Positions 17,831 through 26,630 are shown, numbered from the stretch's first letter. The stretch is DNA of 64,000 bases from Saccharopolyspora hordei (GCF_013410345.1 NZ_JACCFJ010000001.1:2207001-2271000); one strand, 5' to 3'. Notes: generated by a model not told the origin, from the letters alone. Numbers and translations are program-made.

Positions 17831-18769
17831 GTGACCGAAGCGGCCCGAGCTGCCGCGGCAGACCCGGCGGGCACCCGCTTGCCGGGCGACGTCCCGCTCG
17901 ACGTCAACGGCATCCCGCACGGCCAGCCCGTGCTGGACAGCCTGGTTGCCCTGCTGGACCTGGAGCGCATCGAGGAGAACATCTTCCGCGGGGTGAGCCC
18001 CGCGACCTCGCCGGTGCGCGTGTTCGGCGGTCAGGTCGCTGGTCAAGCGCTGGTCGCGGCCGGTCGCACGGTGCCGCCGGAGCGGCGGGTGCACTCGCTG
18101 CACGCCTACTTCATCCGCCCCGGCGACCCGAGCATCCCGATCGTCTACGAGGTCGACCGCACCCGCGACGGCCGCTCGTTCACCACCCGGCGGGTCGTGG
18201 CGGTGCAGCGCGGCAAGGCGATCTTCTCGCTGTCGGCGTCGTTCCAGGTCGACGAGGAGGGCATCGACCACGCCGAGCCGATGCCGGAGGTGCCGGACCC
18301 GGAGACGCTGCCGACCTTCGGCGAGCAGGTCGGGTCGCTCATCGACGTCCTCGGGCGCGGGCAGCCGCGGCCGATCGACGTGCGCTACGTGACCGAACCG
18401 CCGTGGGTGAGCCGGGAGCACGGGCCGCGCGAGGCCCGCAGCCAGGTGTGGATGCGCGCCGACGGCGTGCTGCCCGACGACGACCTGCTGCACGTGTGCA
18501 TCGCGGCGTTCGCCTCGGACATGACGCTGCTGGACGCGGTGCTCGCCCGGCACGGCGTGTACTGGGGCCTGGACGAGGTGAACGGGGCGAGCCTGGACCA
18601 CGCGATGTGGTTCCACCGCCGCTTCCGCGCGGACGAGTGGCTGCTCTACGACTGCGCCTCGCCGAGCGCGTCCGGCGCCCGCGGCCTGGCCACCGGCCGG
18701 TTCTTCTCCCGCGACGGCCAGCTCGTCGCCACCGTCGTCCAAGAAGGACTGCTCCGCGTCGGCGGCTGA
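17831..18769 (+). CDS. tesB: Acyl-CoA thioesterase II (TesB type)
   Basis: A 312-residue double-hotdog thioesterase that hydrolyses acyl-CoA to free acid. It shows the first hotdog signature RVFGGQVAGQALVAAGRTV and VHSLHAYFIRPG, and the second-domain signature SLDHAMWFHRRFRADEWLLYD, then RGLATGRFFSRDG...VATVVQEGLLR. Start GTG 17831 follows GAGGAGCA. The N-terminus has about 30 extra residues compared with short family members. A shorter paralogue lies at 43020. It may share a transcript with pyk only by read-through past the hairpin. Confidence 0.92.
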   Translation: MTEAARAAAADPAGTRLPGDVPLDVNGIPHGQPVLDSLVALLDLERIEENIFRGVSPATSPVRVFGGQVAGQALVAAGRTVPPERRVHSLHAYFIRPGDPSIPIVYEVDRTRDGRSFTTRRVVAVQRGKAIFSLSASFQVDEEGIDHAEPMPEVPDPETLPTFGEQVGSLIDVLGRGQPRPIDVRYVTEPPWVSREHGPREARSQVWMRADGVLPDDDLLHVCIAAFASDMTLLDAVLARHGVYWGLDEVNGASLDHAMWFHRRFRADEWLLYDCASPSASGARGLATGRFFSRDGQLVATVVQEGLLRVGG

Positions 18770-18814
18770 TCCGCGGCGGAGCCGCGCCCGCACTTCCGCG
18801 CGCCCGCGCGGAGC

Positions 18815-19888
18815 TCAGTCCTCGGAGTCCTTCTCCTTGGCGTGCTGGGCGCGGCGCCGCTCCTCGCGGTAGCCGTAGGCGGCTTGCCGCACGGCGGCGT
18901 CGGTCTCCAGGCTGGACCCGAGGGCGCCGGCGATGAGCGCCATCGAGGACACCATCCACGCCAGCCGCGCGTAGGAGGCGAAGTCGGCGGTGTGGCCGAG
19001 CATCTCGCCGAGCACGCGCGCGTCGAGCAGCGTCAGCGCACCGGCGAGGCTGACCACGTAGACCAGGGCGTAGAGGCAGGCCACGCCCAACGACAGCGTG
19101 GTCACCGTCGAGGTGTTGTAGATCGCGGCCAGCCTCCGGTCCCGGACCGCGCCGCGGCCGACGCGCTCCCACAGCCCGTGCGCGGCGATCAGCCACACGG
19201 TCATCAGCGCCAGCGCGAACACCGTGGCGGTCAGCGCGCGCAGCGGGCTCATCACGTCGCCGAGCTGCCAGACCGTCGAGGTGAACAGGCCGAACCCGGC
19301 GGCGGCGAGCGCGGCCGCCAGCGCGCTGGACAGTCCCCAGACCAGCTGCCACGGCCGGTTCGCCCGCACCATCCCGGACACCAGCCGCACCCAGCCCCGC
19401 CTCTGCAGCGTGGTGTAGCGGATGTCGATCTGGCCCTCGTGCTGCGTGCGGTGCACCGGGCCGAGCGGGGACGACTGCTCGCTGTGGTCCTGCATCAGGT
19501 CTTCCAGCAGCTGCGTCATCAGCTGGTAGGTGCGGTGGTAGGTCCGGAGCGCGCCGAGGGCGGGCAGCGACACGAGCGCGACGCGGCGCTGCGTGCTGAC
19601 GTCGGCCAGCAGCGGCCGGTCCTGCAGCAGCAGCGGCAGGTCGGTGATGCAGATGCCGTAGTCCCAGCCCCGTTCCTGGCGGTGGGCCTCGACGGCGGAG
19701 AGCAGGTCCTCGCTGGCGTTGTGGCCCGCGGTGAGCGGGTCGGTGCGCACGTCGATGGTCCACCGCTGTCCGGTGCGGTTCGCCAACCAGGTGGTCACGC
19801 GCTCAGCAGTGCGCTGCCCGACGTGCGTGGGCATGTCCGGGTCGGTGACCAGACCCAGCACGTGGTCGGCCTGCTCCTGCTCCGCCAA
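18815..19888 (-). CDS. Hypothetical four-helix membrane protein
   Basis: A 357-residue protein of no family I recognise. Residues 1-160 form a soluble domain (GLVTDPDMPTHVGQRTAERV; NASEDLLSAVEAHRQERGWDYGICITDLPLLLQDRPL). Four hydrophobic segments follow, at about residues 185-205, 222-240, 268-290 and 308-325, and the C-terminus is highly charged. The layout suggests a cytosolic sensor or enzyme-like head on a membrane anchor. Neighbours (tesB, lrp) give no functional hint. ATG-less start at 19888 is GTG or ATG-type in MAEQEQADH. Confidence 0.7.
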   Translation of the reverse strand: MAEQEQADHVLGLVTDPDMPTHVGQRTAERVTTWLANRTGQRWTIDVRTDPLTAGHNASEDLLSAVEAHRQERGWDYGICITDLPLLLQDRPLLADVSTQRRVALVSLPALGALRTYHRTYQLMTQLLEDLMQDHSEQSSPLGPVHRTQHEGQIDIRYTTLQRRGWVRLVSGMVRANRPWQLVWGLSSALAAALAAAGFGLFTSTVWQLGDVMSPLRALTATVFALALMTVWLIAAHGLWERVGRGAVRDRRLAAIYNTSTVTTLSLGVACLYALVYVVSLAGALTLLDARVLGEMLGHTADFASYARLAWMVSSMALIAGALGSSLETDAAVRQAAYGYREERRRAQHAKEKDSED

Positions 19889-19953
19889 CGGGCGTCCTCC
19901 TCAGACGGTGGTCCTGCCCACCCTGCTGTGCCGCGACGGGACGCGCAACCAGT

Positions 19954-20457
19954 TCAGCTCCGGCGGCGGCGCTTCGGGCGGAGGTGGCGGGGCGGCGTCA
20001 GGGCCTTGGTGCGCAGCTGTTCCAGCACGATCGAGCTGGTGAAGTGGCGGACTTCGGTGCGGGAAGCGAGCCTGTCCACCAGGAACTCCTGCAGGTGCGT
20101 GGTGTCGGCCACCGCCACGTGCAGCAGGAAGTCGGCCTGACCGCTGACGTGCAGCAGCGAGCGGGTCTCCGGCTGCGCCATCACGAACTCGCGGAACTGG
20201 TCGACGACCTGCCGGGTGTGCGGACGGACGTTGATCGCGACCACCGCTTCCAGCACCAGTCCGGTCGCCGCCGGGTTGACGTCGATGTGCGCCCCGGTGA
20301 TCACGCCCTGTTCCCGCAACCGGCGCACCCGTTGCAGGCAGCTGGAGGGGGCCAGCCCGACCCGTTCTGCCAGCGTCCGGTTCGGCAGCGTCGCGTCGTT
20401 CTGCAACTCCTCCAAGATGCGCCAGTCGACCGAATCGAGTTCGACGGATTCCTGCAT
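19954..20457 (-). CDS. Lrp/AsnC-family regulator
   Basis: A 167-residue leucine-responsive-type regulator. Residues 8-50 are the winged helix (LDSVDWRILEELQNDATLPNRTLAERVGL, SSCLQRVRRLREQG), the rest an AsnC ligand domain (VNPAATGLVLEAVVAINV; VSGQADFLLHVAVADTTHLQEFL). The C-terminus ends in a basic tail (RPKRRRRS). ATG 20457 is used; the frame stays open far upstream but that extension is a shadow. It is divergent from a LysE-type exporter, the standard arrangement for amino-acid-induced export. CGAACAT (20461-20467) and ATGTTCG (20508-20514) in the gap could be part of its site. Confidence 0.92.
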   Translation of the reverse strand: MQESVELDSVDWRILEELQNDATLPNRTLAERVGLAPSSCLQRVRRLREQGVITGAHIDVNPAATGLVLEAVVAINVRPHTRQVVDQFREFVMAQPETRSLLHVSGQADFLLHVAVADTTHLQEFLVDRLASRTEVRHFTSSIVLEQLRTKALTPPRHLRPKRRRRS

Positions 20458-20547
20458 GACCGAACATCCTACGGAGGAGATGGATCGACGGCGAACGGAA
20501 CTCGAGAATGTTCGCGTTCCCACCACCTTTCCTTCGGAGGAGGAGTC

Positions 20548-21156
20548 GTGCACATCGCCTGGGGGTCGTTCCTGCTGGCGCTGCTGGTGATCGTCGTGGT
20601 TCCCGGTCCTGACTTCGTGCTGGTCACGCGCAACGCGGCGACCGGGACGCGCTGGGGTTGGCTGGCCGCGGCCGGGACGACCTGCGGGCTGCTGGTGCAC
20701 GCGACGGCGGCGACGCTGGGCCTCTCGGCGCTGGTGGTCGCCGTCCCGGCGGCGCTGCTCGTGGTGAAGGTGATCGGCGTGGCCTACCTGGCCTGGATGG
20801 GCCTGCAGATCGTGCGCAAGGCCGGGACCGGCGCCGACGAACCGGTGGTGGCCGCTCCCACGTCCGGGCGCGCGGTCTTCCTGCGCGGGCTGCTCACCGA
20901 CGTGCTCAACCCGAAGGTCATGCTGACGTTCCTGACGCTGCTGCCGCAGGCGATGGACCCGGCCGCCGACCCGGTGGCGCAGGCCGCGCTGCTCAGCGGG
21001 GTCGCGGTGAGCGGGTTCGCGCTCTGGTGGCTGATCGTGGTCCCGTCGGTGCGGTGGCTGTCGGCGCTGCTGGCCGATCCCAAGCGGCGCACGGTCTTCG
21101 AGCGCTGCTGCGGCGGCGCGCTGCTGGCCATGGCGACCTCGATCGCCGTCGCCTGA
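20548..21156 (+). CDS. LysE/RhtB-family amino acid exporter
   Basis: A 202-residue inner-membrane exporter with about six helices and the family signature PGPDFVLVTRNAATGTRWG near residue 19, plus FLRGLLTDVLNPKVMLTFLTLLPQ. GTG 20548 follows a strong GGAGGAGGAG. The family exports amino acids such as lysine, threonine or homoserine lactone; the substrate is not readable here. Divergent Lrp regulator supports amino-acid-induced control. Confidence 0.92.
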   Translation: MHIAWGSFLLALLVIVVVPGPDFVLVTRNAATGTRWGWLAAAGTTCGLLVHATAATLGLSALVVAVPAALLVVKVIGVAYLAWMGLQIVRKAGTGADEPVVAAPTSGRAVFLRGLLTDVLNPKVMLTFLTLLPQAMDPAADPVAQAALLSGVAVSGFALWWLIVVPSVRWLSALLADPKRRTVFERCCGGALLAMATSIAVA

Positions 21157-21241
21157 GGCGACGCCGTCGGCGCGTGCGTTGACCGTCGCCCTGCTCGCGC
21201 TGCAAGATCGGTCGGTCGGGCGGGGCGGAGGGAGCTGGGTG

Positions 21242-22816
21242 ATGCGTCGACGGTGGGTGCTCGGGTTGGTCGTCGCGGTGGGGGTCTCGGTCGCCGTCGT
21301 GGCGCCGTCCGGGGCCGCGCCGTCCGGACCGGACGCGTTGCGCGTCGACCTCGACGACATCCTCGCCGACCCGCGGTTGGACGGTGCGTACGCGGGCGTG
21401 GTGGTCCGCGACCCGGCCACCGACGAGGTGCTCTACAGCAGGCAGGCCACGGCGCGGGCGACCCCGGCCTCCAACGCGAAGCTGCTCACCGCGGCCGCCG
21501 CGCTGGAGGCGCTCGACCCGGACCACCGGTTCCGCACCGAGGTCGTCACCGACGCCCCGCAGGTCGGTCCGGTGCTGCTCGGCGACCTGCACCTGCGCGG
21601 CACCGCTGACCCGACGGTGCTCGCCGCCGACTACGACCGGCTCGCGGAGCAGGTCGCGGCGGCGGGGATCCGCGTGGTGCAGGGCGGGTTGCGCACCGAC
21701 GACACCTGGTTCGACGACGTCCCGCTGGGCACCGGCTGGGCGTGGGACGACGAGCCGTACTACTACTCGGCGCCGGTCTCGGCGCTGACCGTGGCGCCCA
21801 ACACCGACTTCGACGCCGGGACCGCGATCGTGCGGGTGCGCCCGACCGCGGAGGGGCTGCCCGCCGAGCTGGAGCTGGACCCGGCCACCGGCGTCGTGCA
21901 GCTCGACAACCGGACCACCACGTCCGCCGCGGGCGGTGAGCCGGACGTGGTGGTCGAGCGCGAGCACGGCGGGTCGCGCGTGGTGGTGCGCGGGACGGTG
22001 CCCGCGGACGCGGAACCGCTCGAGGAGTTCACCACCGTGCCGGACCCGTCCGCCTACGCCGCCGACGTGTTCGCCCGCGCCCTGGCCGCGCACGGGGTGC
22101 ACGTCCGCGAGGTGGGGGAGGGGACGGCGCCGGAGGGCGCGCGGGTGGTGGCCGCGCGGGAGTCGATGCCGCTGCGCGAGCTGCTGGTGCCGTTCCTCAA
22201 GCTCAGCAACAACGGGCACGCCGAGGTGCTGGTCAAGGCGATGGGACGGGACGTGCGCGGGGAGGGCAGCTGGCCGGCCGGCGTGGCGGTGCTGACCGAG
22301 CAGCTGCGCGCGCTGGGCCTGTCGCCCGAGGCGCTGGAGCTGGTGGACGGCTCCGGTCTGTCCAGGATGGACGGTGTGACGCCGGAGCAGCTGACCGTGC
22401 TGCTGGACAACGCCCGGCAGCGTCCCTGGTTCCCGGCCTTCTCCGACGCGCTCCCGGTGGCCGGTGTCGCGGACCGCATGGTCGGCGGCACGCTCCGCAA
22501 CCGGATGGCCGGCACGGCGGCGGAGGGCAACGTGCGGGCCAAGACCGGCTCGCTGACCGGGGTCACCTCGCTGTCCGGCTACGTCACGGCCGCGGACGGT
22601 CGCGAGCTGGTGTTCTCGGTGGTGCTCAACGACTTCACCTCCGACTCCCCGAGGGACCTGGAGGACGCGATCGCGATCCGCCTCGCCGAGTACCGCGGTG
22701 CCGACGACCAGCCGCGCGGCCGCCCGCAGGTGCCGCGAACGCTGGTCCAGCGGGACGACCCGCGCACCCGGGTCGACGAGGGCGCGCTGGAGTGCTCGTG
22801 GGTGCGGGCGTGCTGA
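21242..22816 (+). CDS. dacB: D-alanyl-D-alanine carboxypeptidase/endopeptidase (PBP4 type)
   Basis: A 524-residue secreted penicillin-binding protein of the S13 family that trims or cleaves peptidoglycan peptides. A signal peptide covers about residues 1-28 (WVLGLVVAVGVSVAVVAPSG). All three active-site motifs are present: SNAK (about 77-80), SNN (about 321) and KTG (about 434). The region between the first two is the long insertion typical of DacB. ATG 21242 is favoured by GGAGGGAG upstream; GTG 21239 is a near-equal alternative. Stands alone; DedA follows 160 bp later. Confidence 0.93.
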   Translation: MRRRWVLGLVVAVGVSVAVVAPSGAAPSGPDALRVDLDDILADPRLDGAYAGVVVRDPATDEVLYSRQATARATPASNAKLLTAAAALEALDPDHRFRTEVVTDAPQVGPVLLGDLHLRGTADPTVLAADYDRLAEQVAAAGIRVVQGGLRTDDTWFDDVPLGTGWAWDDEPYYYSAPVSALTVAPNTDFDAGTAIVRVRPTAEGLPAELELDPATGVVQLDNRTTTSAAGGEPDVVVEREHGGSRVVVRGTVPADAEPLEEFTTVPDPSAYAADVFARALAAHGVHVREVGEGTAPEGARVVAARESMPLRELLVPFLKLSNNGHAEVLVKAMGRDVRGEGSWPAGVAVLTEQLRALGLSPEALELVDGSGLSRMDGVTPEQLTVLLDNARQRPWFPAFSDALPVAGVADRMVGGTLRNRMAGTAAEGNVRAKTGSLTGVTSLSGYVTAADGRELVFSVVLNDFTSDSPRDLEDAIAIRLAEYRGADDQPRGRPQVPRTLVQRDDPRTRVDEGALECSWVRAC

Positions 22817-22977
22817 CCGCTGCGCGCGCCGATCGCCGCCACCGGGAGCGGGACCACCCTGGGGTCAGGTGTGATCTCGACCTCAGGGAACTTCTGAGGG
22901 GGATTCCGGGTACCGCGCTCTCGTTGCGCCGGTAGCGTGACGCCAGCAGTCGACGTCCCGCACGAGGAGCCCGATCC

Positions 22978-23643
22978 GTGACCTTCATCAGCGACGTCCT
23001 GGCAGCCGTCGGAAGCCTGCCGAAGCCGCTACTGGTACTGGTGACCGGAGCTCTCGTGCTCGGCGAGTGCACCATCGGCCTGGGTTTCCTGGTGCCGGGC
23101 GAGAGCGGGCTGCTGATCGCCGCGGCCGCGGTCACCGACCTCGGCTTCTTCCTGGTGCTGGCCGCTGTCGTCGCGGTGTGCGCGGCCGTCGGGGACAACA
23201 TCGGCTTCTGGCTGGGGCGCCGCTACCGGTGGCGGATGCGCGAGACCAAGGTGGTCCGCAAGCTCGGCCAGCACCACTGGGACCGGGCCGGGGGTCTGCT
23301 GCGGAGGTGGGGGATCGGCGCGGTGCTGGTCGGCCGCTTCCTGCCGGTGGTGCGCACCCTGATGCCCGCCGCGGCCGGGACCAGCGGCATGTCCTACCTG
23401 AAGTTCGTGGTGTCCTCCCTGGTCGGCGCGATCGCGTGGTCCGCGACGCACGTGAGCATCGGCTGGCTGGCCGGAGCGTCGGCCAAGTACGTCGAGGAAT
23501 CGCTCGGGCACGCGAGCTGGGTGCTGGCGGCCGTGGTCGTCGCCGCCGGGGTGGCGGTCTGGCTCCGGCGCCGCCGCCGCGCCGCGAAGCAGCTCGACGT
23601 CGCCCCGGAGGAGCCCGCGGAGGACGTCGAGACCGCCGCGTGA
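22978..23643 (+). CDS. DedA-family membrane protein
   Basis: A 221-residue protein with the DedA/SNARE-associated fold: GLGFLVPGESGLLIAAAAV, then AVGDNIGFWLGRRYRWRMRE, then the conserved VLVGRFLPVVRTLMPAAAG reentrant motif, then two helices and a basic tail. DedA proteins act in the membrane, and several recycle undecaprenyl phosphate or flip phospholipids. GTG 22978 follows GAGGAGC. Intact, in contrast to the second, broken DedA copy at 24850-25215. Confidence 0.9.
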   Translation: MTFISDVLAAVGSLPKPLLVLVTGALVLGECTIGLGFLVPGESGLLIAAAAVTDLGFFLVLAAVVAVCAAVGDNIGFWLGRRYRWRMRETKVVRKLGQHHWDRAGGLLRRWGIGAVLVGRFLPVVRTLMPAAAGTSGMSYLKFVVSSLVGAIAWSATHVSIGWLAGASAKYVEESLGHASWVLAAVVVAAGVAVWLRRRRRAAKQLDVAPEEPAEDVETAA

Positions 23644-23700
23644 GGCTCGGGTGGGCGTGCGGCCCCGGACACCGGTGGCAGGCCACGTCGGTGGCTGGGC

Positions 23701-24645
23701 TCACTGCGTCGCGGGCACCCAGTGCCCCTCGAAGTCGTAGGTGAAGGAACCGCCGAGCCGCTCGCCGTCGACGACGCGTCCGAACTGCGCCGCTCCGGTG
23801 CCGACGGTCTCGACGGGAGCGCCGTCGGCGGTGCCGTCGCTGCGCACCACCACGTCTTCCGTCTTCCCGCGGTAGGACGTGGTGACGACGAGCTCCCAGC
23901 GACACCGGCAGTCCTCGGTCAGGGCGACGACCTCGAACCCCTGCTCTTCGTCCTCGTCGAGCGTGAGGTTGTGCGTGTGCAGGAAGGGCTGGTCGATCCC
24001 GGTCCTCTGGTCGTAGCTGCGCAGGTCCCCCTCGCCGCGGTCGAGGTACGCCACGACCCGCTCGAGCGGGTCCGCGCCCTGCGGACTGCCGGTCAGGAGC
24101 GTGCCGCTGGGGCCGGGGAGGCGCTCGACCACTCTGGCTCGGAGACGGACGACCGCCACGGGCTCGCGGCGCTGACCGGTCAGCACGACCTCGTGCCTCG
24201 TCGCGGTCCAGCACTCGTCCGTGCAGAAGCCGGACCAGCGGGTACCGCCGCGTGCCCGCACCTGCTCGTCGGCCGACGTGTCACCGTCGCTGACGTGCCG
24301 GTCGGCCAGGGCGCCGAGCTCGGCGATCTCCTCGGGGTGGAACGCCCGGTCGAAGACCCAGCTCCAGCCGTCGACCTCGTCCTCCCACAGCGGTTCCACC
24401 CTCGTCCCGACCGGTGGGCGGCCGGCGAGCCGGGCGTCCTCCGCGTCCTCGACGGCGCGCTGGCCCCGGACCTCTTGATCGGGCGCCTGCTCGGACGTGA
24501 GCCAAGCGCTGTGGTGGGCTCCGACCAAGTCGATCAGCAGCGGCGCCACGACGATCGTGGTGATCCCGGTCCAGACGGAGGTCCGGCGTCGACCCCGCCG
24601 AGGGGACATCCTTCCCGCCACCGTGCGCCTGCGGTTCCTCCGCAC
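23701..24645 (-). CDS. Membrane-anchored hypothetical protein
   Basis: About 314 residues. A basic head (RRNRRRTVAGRMSPRRGRRR) precedes one transmembrane helix (TGITTIVVAPLLIDLVGAH), with the remaining roughly 260 residues presumably outside. The external part is charged, has a few conserved-looking cysteines (GFCTDECW and EDCRCRW, which could form disulfides) and ends GSFTYDFEGHWVPATQ. No family recognised. Two adjacent GTG codons (24648, 24645) follow GGAGGAG, and I chose the inner one. Confidence 0.6.
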   Translation of the reverse strand: MRRNRRRTVAGRMSPRRGRRRTSVWTGITTIVVAPLLIDLVGAHHSAWLTSEQAPDQEVRGQRAVEDAEDARLAGRPPVGTRVEPLWEDEVDGWSWVFDRAFHPEEIAELGALADRHVSDGDTSADEQVRARGGTRWSGFCTDECWTATRHEVVLTGQRREPVAVVRLRARVVERLPGPSGTLLTGSPQGADPLERVVAYLDRGEGDLRSYDQRTGIDQPFLHTHNLTLDEDEEQGFEVVALTEDCRCRWELVVTTSYRGKTEDVVVRSDGTADGAPVETVGTGAAQFGRVVDGERLGGSFTYDFEGHWVPATQ

Positions 24646-24849
24646 CACCCGCTCCTCCACGTGATCAGGAGAACACCGATGGTGGCGAACAGCTCGCGGT
24701 CCGGGCACTCGTCCAGGGCGAGAAGACCTGTGGGGGCGCGGTTTCCCGCCCGAGTGACCGTGGTGCGTCCTCGCGACGCGAACCCCGACGCGGGTGGTGC
24801 GGAAGCCGGAGAGGCCTCGACGGCGTCGGCGCAGGCCCCTCCGGCGTGA

Positions 24850-25215
24850 TCAGGCGCGGGTGCGGCGGTTGCGTCGGACGCGGGCGGTGACGAACCAGGC
24901 GACCGCGGCCAGCACCACGACGACCACCACCTGCTGGAAGGACCCGACGTAGGCCTCCACCCGCCACCAGTTCTGGCCGAGGGAGTACCCGGCGAGCACC
25001 AGCGCGGAGTTCCACACCAGGCTGCCGAGCGCGGTGAGGACCAGGAACGGCAGCAGCGGCATCCGCTCCACCCCGGCGGGCAGGGAGACGAAGCTGCGGA
25101 AGACCGGCACCATCCGGCCCAGGAACACGGTCCCGCCCGAGCCAGGCGCCGAGCCAGTACAGCACCACGGCACCGACGACGGAACCGAGCGCGGTCCCCA
25201 GGACCGCGCCGGGTC
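24850..25215 (-). pseudogene. Broken second DedA gene
   Basis: The leftward frame ending at 24850 encodes the C-terminal half of a DedA protein: TVFLGRMVPVFRSFVSLPAG, PFLVLTALGSLVWNSALVLAGYSLG and a last helix with a basic tail. A DedA central helix (VLGTALGSVVGAVVLYWLGAWLG) is present just upstream but in a different frame, and the roughly 35-45 residues that normally separate these motifs are missing at about 25136. Everything N-terminal to VLGTALG is also absent, replaced by the start of the kinase remnant on the other strand. At least two deletions are therefore needed. Confidence 0.8.
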
Positions 25216-25218
25216 GCG

Positions 25219-25896
25219 GCGCTCGAGCGGGCGCTGGCGCGGCGCTTCCTCGAACCGGACCGGGCCGAGCGGCTGCGCCGCCGGGTGGAGGAGCTGTCGG
25301 TCACCCGGGCAGCCGTGGTGGCGGCGGTCCGCGAGGAGCGCCGCCGCATCGAACGTGACCTGCCCGACGGCGTGCAGCAGCGGCTGGTGGCGCTGGGCGT
25401 CCTGATCGGCCGGGCCCGCCGTGCGGACGGCGACCGGGCGGCCGAGCTGCTCGCCCAGGCCCACCAGGAGACCCAGGAAGTGCTGCAGGACCTCCGCGAC
25501 GTCGCGTGGCGGGTGTACCCGGCCGCGCTGGACGCGGGTGGTCTGCAGCCGGCGCTGGCGGCGTTGGCGGAGCGGGCCGGGGTGCGGGTCGAGCTGGACC
25601 TCGCGGTGGGGACCCGGCCGGAGGTGGACGTGGAGGCGGTGGCGTACTTCGTGGTGTCCGAGGCGGTGACGAACGCCGCCAAGCACGCCGCCGCGAGTGT
25701 CGTCGGCGGCCGGGTGCGACGGGGAGCGGGGTGGCTCGTGGTCCGGGTCGAGGACGACGACGCCGGTGGTGCCTCGGTGTCGGGCGCAGGGCTCTCCGGC
25801 CTGGCGCGGCGCGTGGCGGCGTTGGACGGGAGGTTCACAGTGGACAGTCCGGTGGGCGGGCCGACGGTGGTCACCGCGGAGCTGCCGTGCGCGTGA
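25219..25896 (+). pseudogene. Truncated sensor histidine kinase lacking its phosphoacceptor His
   Basis: The C-terminal part of a NarL-type sensor kinase. The open frame starts abruptly at ALERALARRFL without a start codon; a possible internal GTG lies at 25285. The DHp helix reads RRRIERDLPDGVQQRLVALGV: Pro (CCC, 25363-25365) stands where the family has the phosphorylated His (RDLHDG). The ATPase domain follows with the N box VVSEAVTNAAKHAAA and a G box GAGLSGLARRVAALDG. All sensory and membrane segments are missing. The next gene overlaps by 10 bp. With no sensor and no phosphoacceptor it cannot work as a normal kinase; a residual phosphatase or partner role is conceivable but unsupported. 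Confidence 0.85.
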
Positions 25897-26549
25897 TCCT
25901 GGCCGACGACGCGACGCTGCTGCGGGAAGGGCTGGTGCGGCTGCTCGCCGAGGAGGGGCACGAGGTCGCCGCCGCGGTCGGCGACGCGCCGAGCTTGCTG
26001 TCCGAAGTGGACCGACACCGGCCGGGCGTCGCGGTGGTCGACGTGCGGATGCCGCCCACCCACACCGACGACGGGCTGCGCGCGGCGCTGGAGATCCGCA
26101 GCCGGTTCCCCGAGGTCGGTGTGCTGGTGCTCTCGCAGCACGTCGAGAAGCGCTACGCCGTCGAGCGGATCACCGGCGACCGCGCCCGCGTCGGCTGCCT
26201 GCTCGAGGACCGCGTGGTGCAGGTCGACGAGTTCCTCGACGCCCTCGAGCGGGTCGCCCGCGGCGGGGTGGCGCTCGACCCGGAGGTGGTTCGCCGCCTG
26301 CCGTCCACCGCGGCCCGGGACCCGCTCGCCGACCTGGCGCCGCGCGAGCGGGACGTGCTCGACCAGATGGCGCAGGGCCGGACCAACGCGGGGATCGCGG
26401 CCCACCTGCACGTCTCGCAGAGCGCGGTGGACAAGCACGTCAACTCGATCTTCGGCAAGCTCGCCCTGCCCCGCGCCACCGGCTGCAGCCGCCGGGTCCT
26501 GGCGGTCCTGCGCTACCTGGAGTCCAGTTCGGACGGTGGTCGCGGCTAG
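25887..26549 (+). CDS. NarL/FixJ-type response regulator with degenerate receiver
   Basis: A 220-residue response regulator. The receiver keeps the acidic pair (ILADDATLL), the phosphorylatable Asp in VAVVDVRMPP and the Ser switch residue in VLVLSQHVEKRYA. The conserved Lys of the usual LLKDRV motif is Glu (GCLLEDRVVQVDEF). The C-terminal LuxR helix-turn-helix is intact (LAPRERDVLDQMAQGRTNAGIAAHL, VDKHVNSIFGKL). GTG 25887 overlaps the kinase remnant by 10 bp. Because the partner kinase is broken, the regulator is probably orphaned or drifting. Confidence 0.85.
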   Translation: MRVILADDATLLREGLVRLLAEEGHEVAAAVGDAPSLLSEVDRHRPGVAVVDVRMPPTHTDDGLRAALEIRSRFPEVGVLVLSQHVEKRYAVERITGDRARVGCLLEDRVVQVDEFLDALERVARGGVALDPEVVRRLPSTAARDPLADLAPRERDVLDQMAQGRTNAGIAAHLHVSQSAVDKHVNSIFGKLALPRATGCSRRVLAVLRYLESSSDGGRG

Positions 26550-26566
26550 CGCACGGCTCCCGGAAC

Positions 26567-26606
26567 GGCGTCGGCCCGGCTCGCCGCAGCGAACCGGGCC
26601 GACGCC
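26567..26606. terminator. Bidirectional hairpin terminator
   Basis: GGCGTCGGCCCGG (26567-26579) pairs with CCGGGCCGACGCC (26594-26606), and the stem continues inward with one mismatch to a CGCA loop. Sits between the convergent response-regulator and permease genes. Confidence 0.75.
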
Positions 26607-26630
26607 GGTGTCACACCGGGAGCGCGCGCC

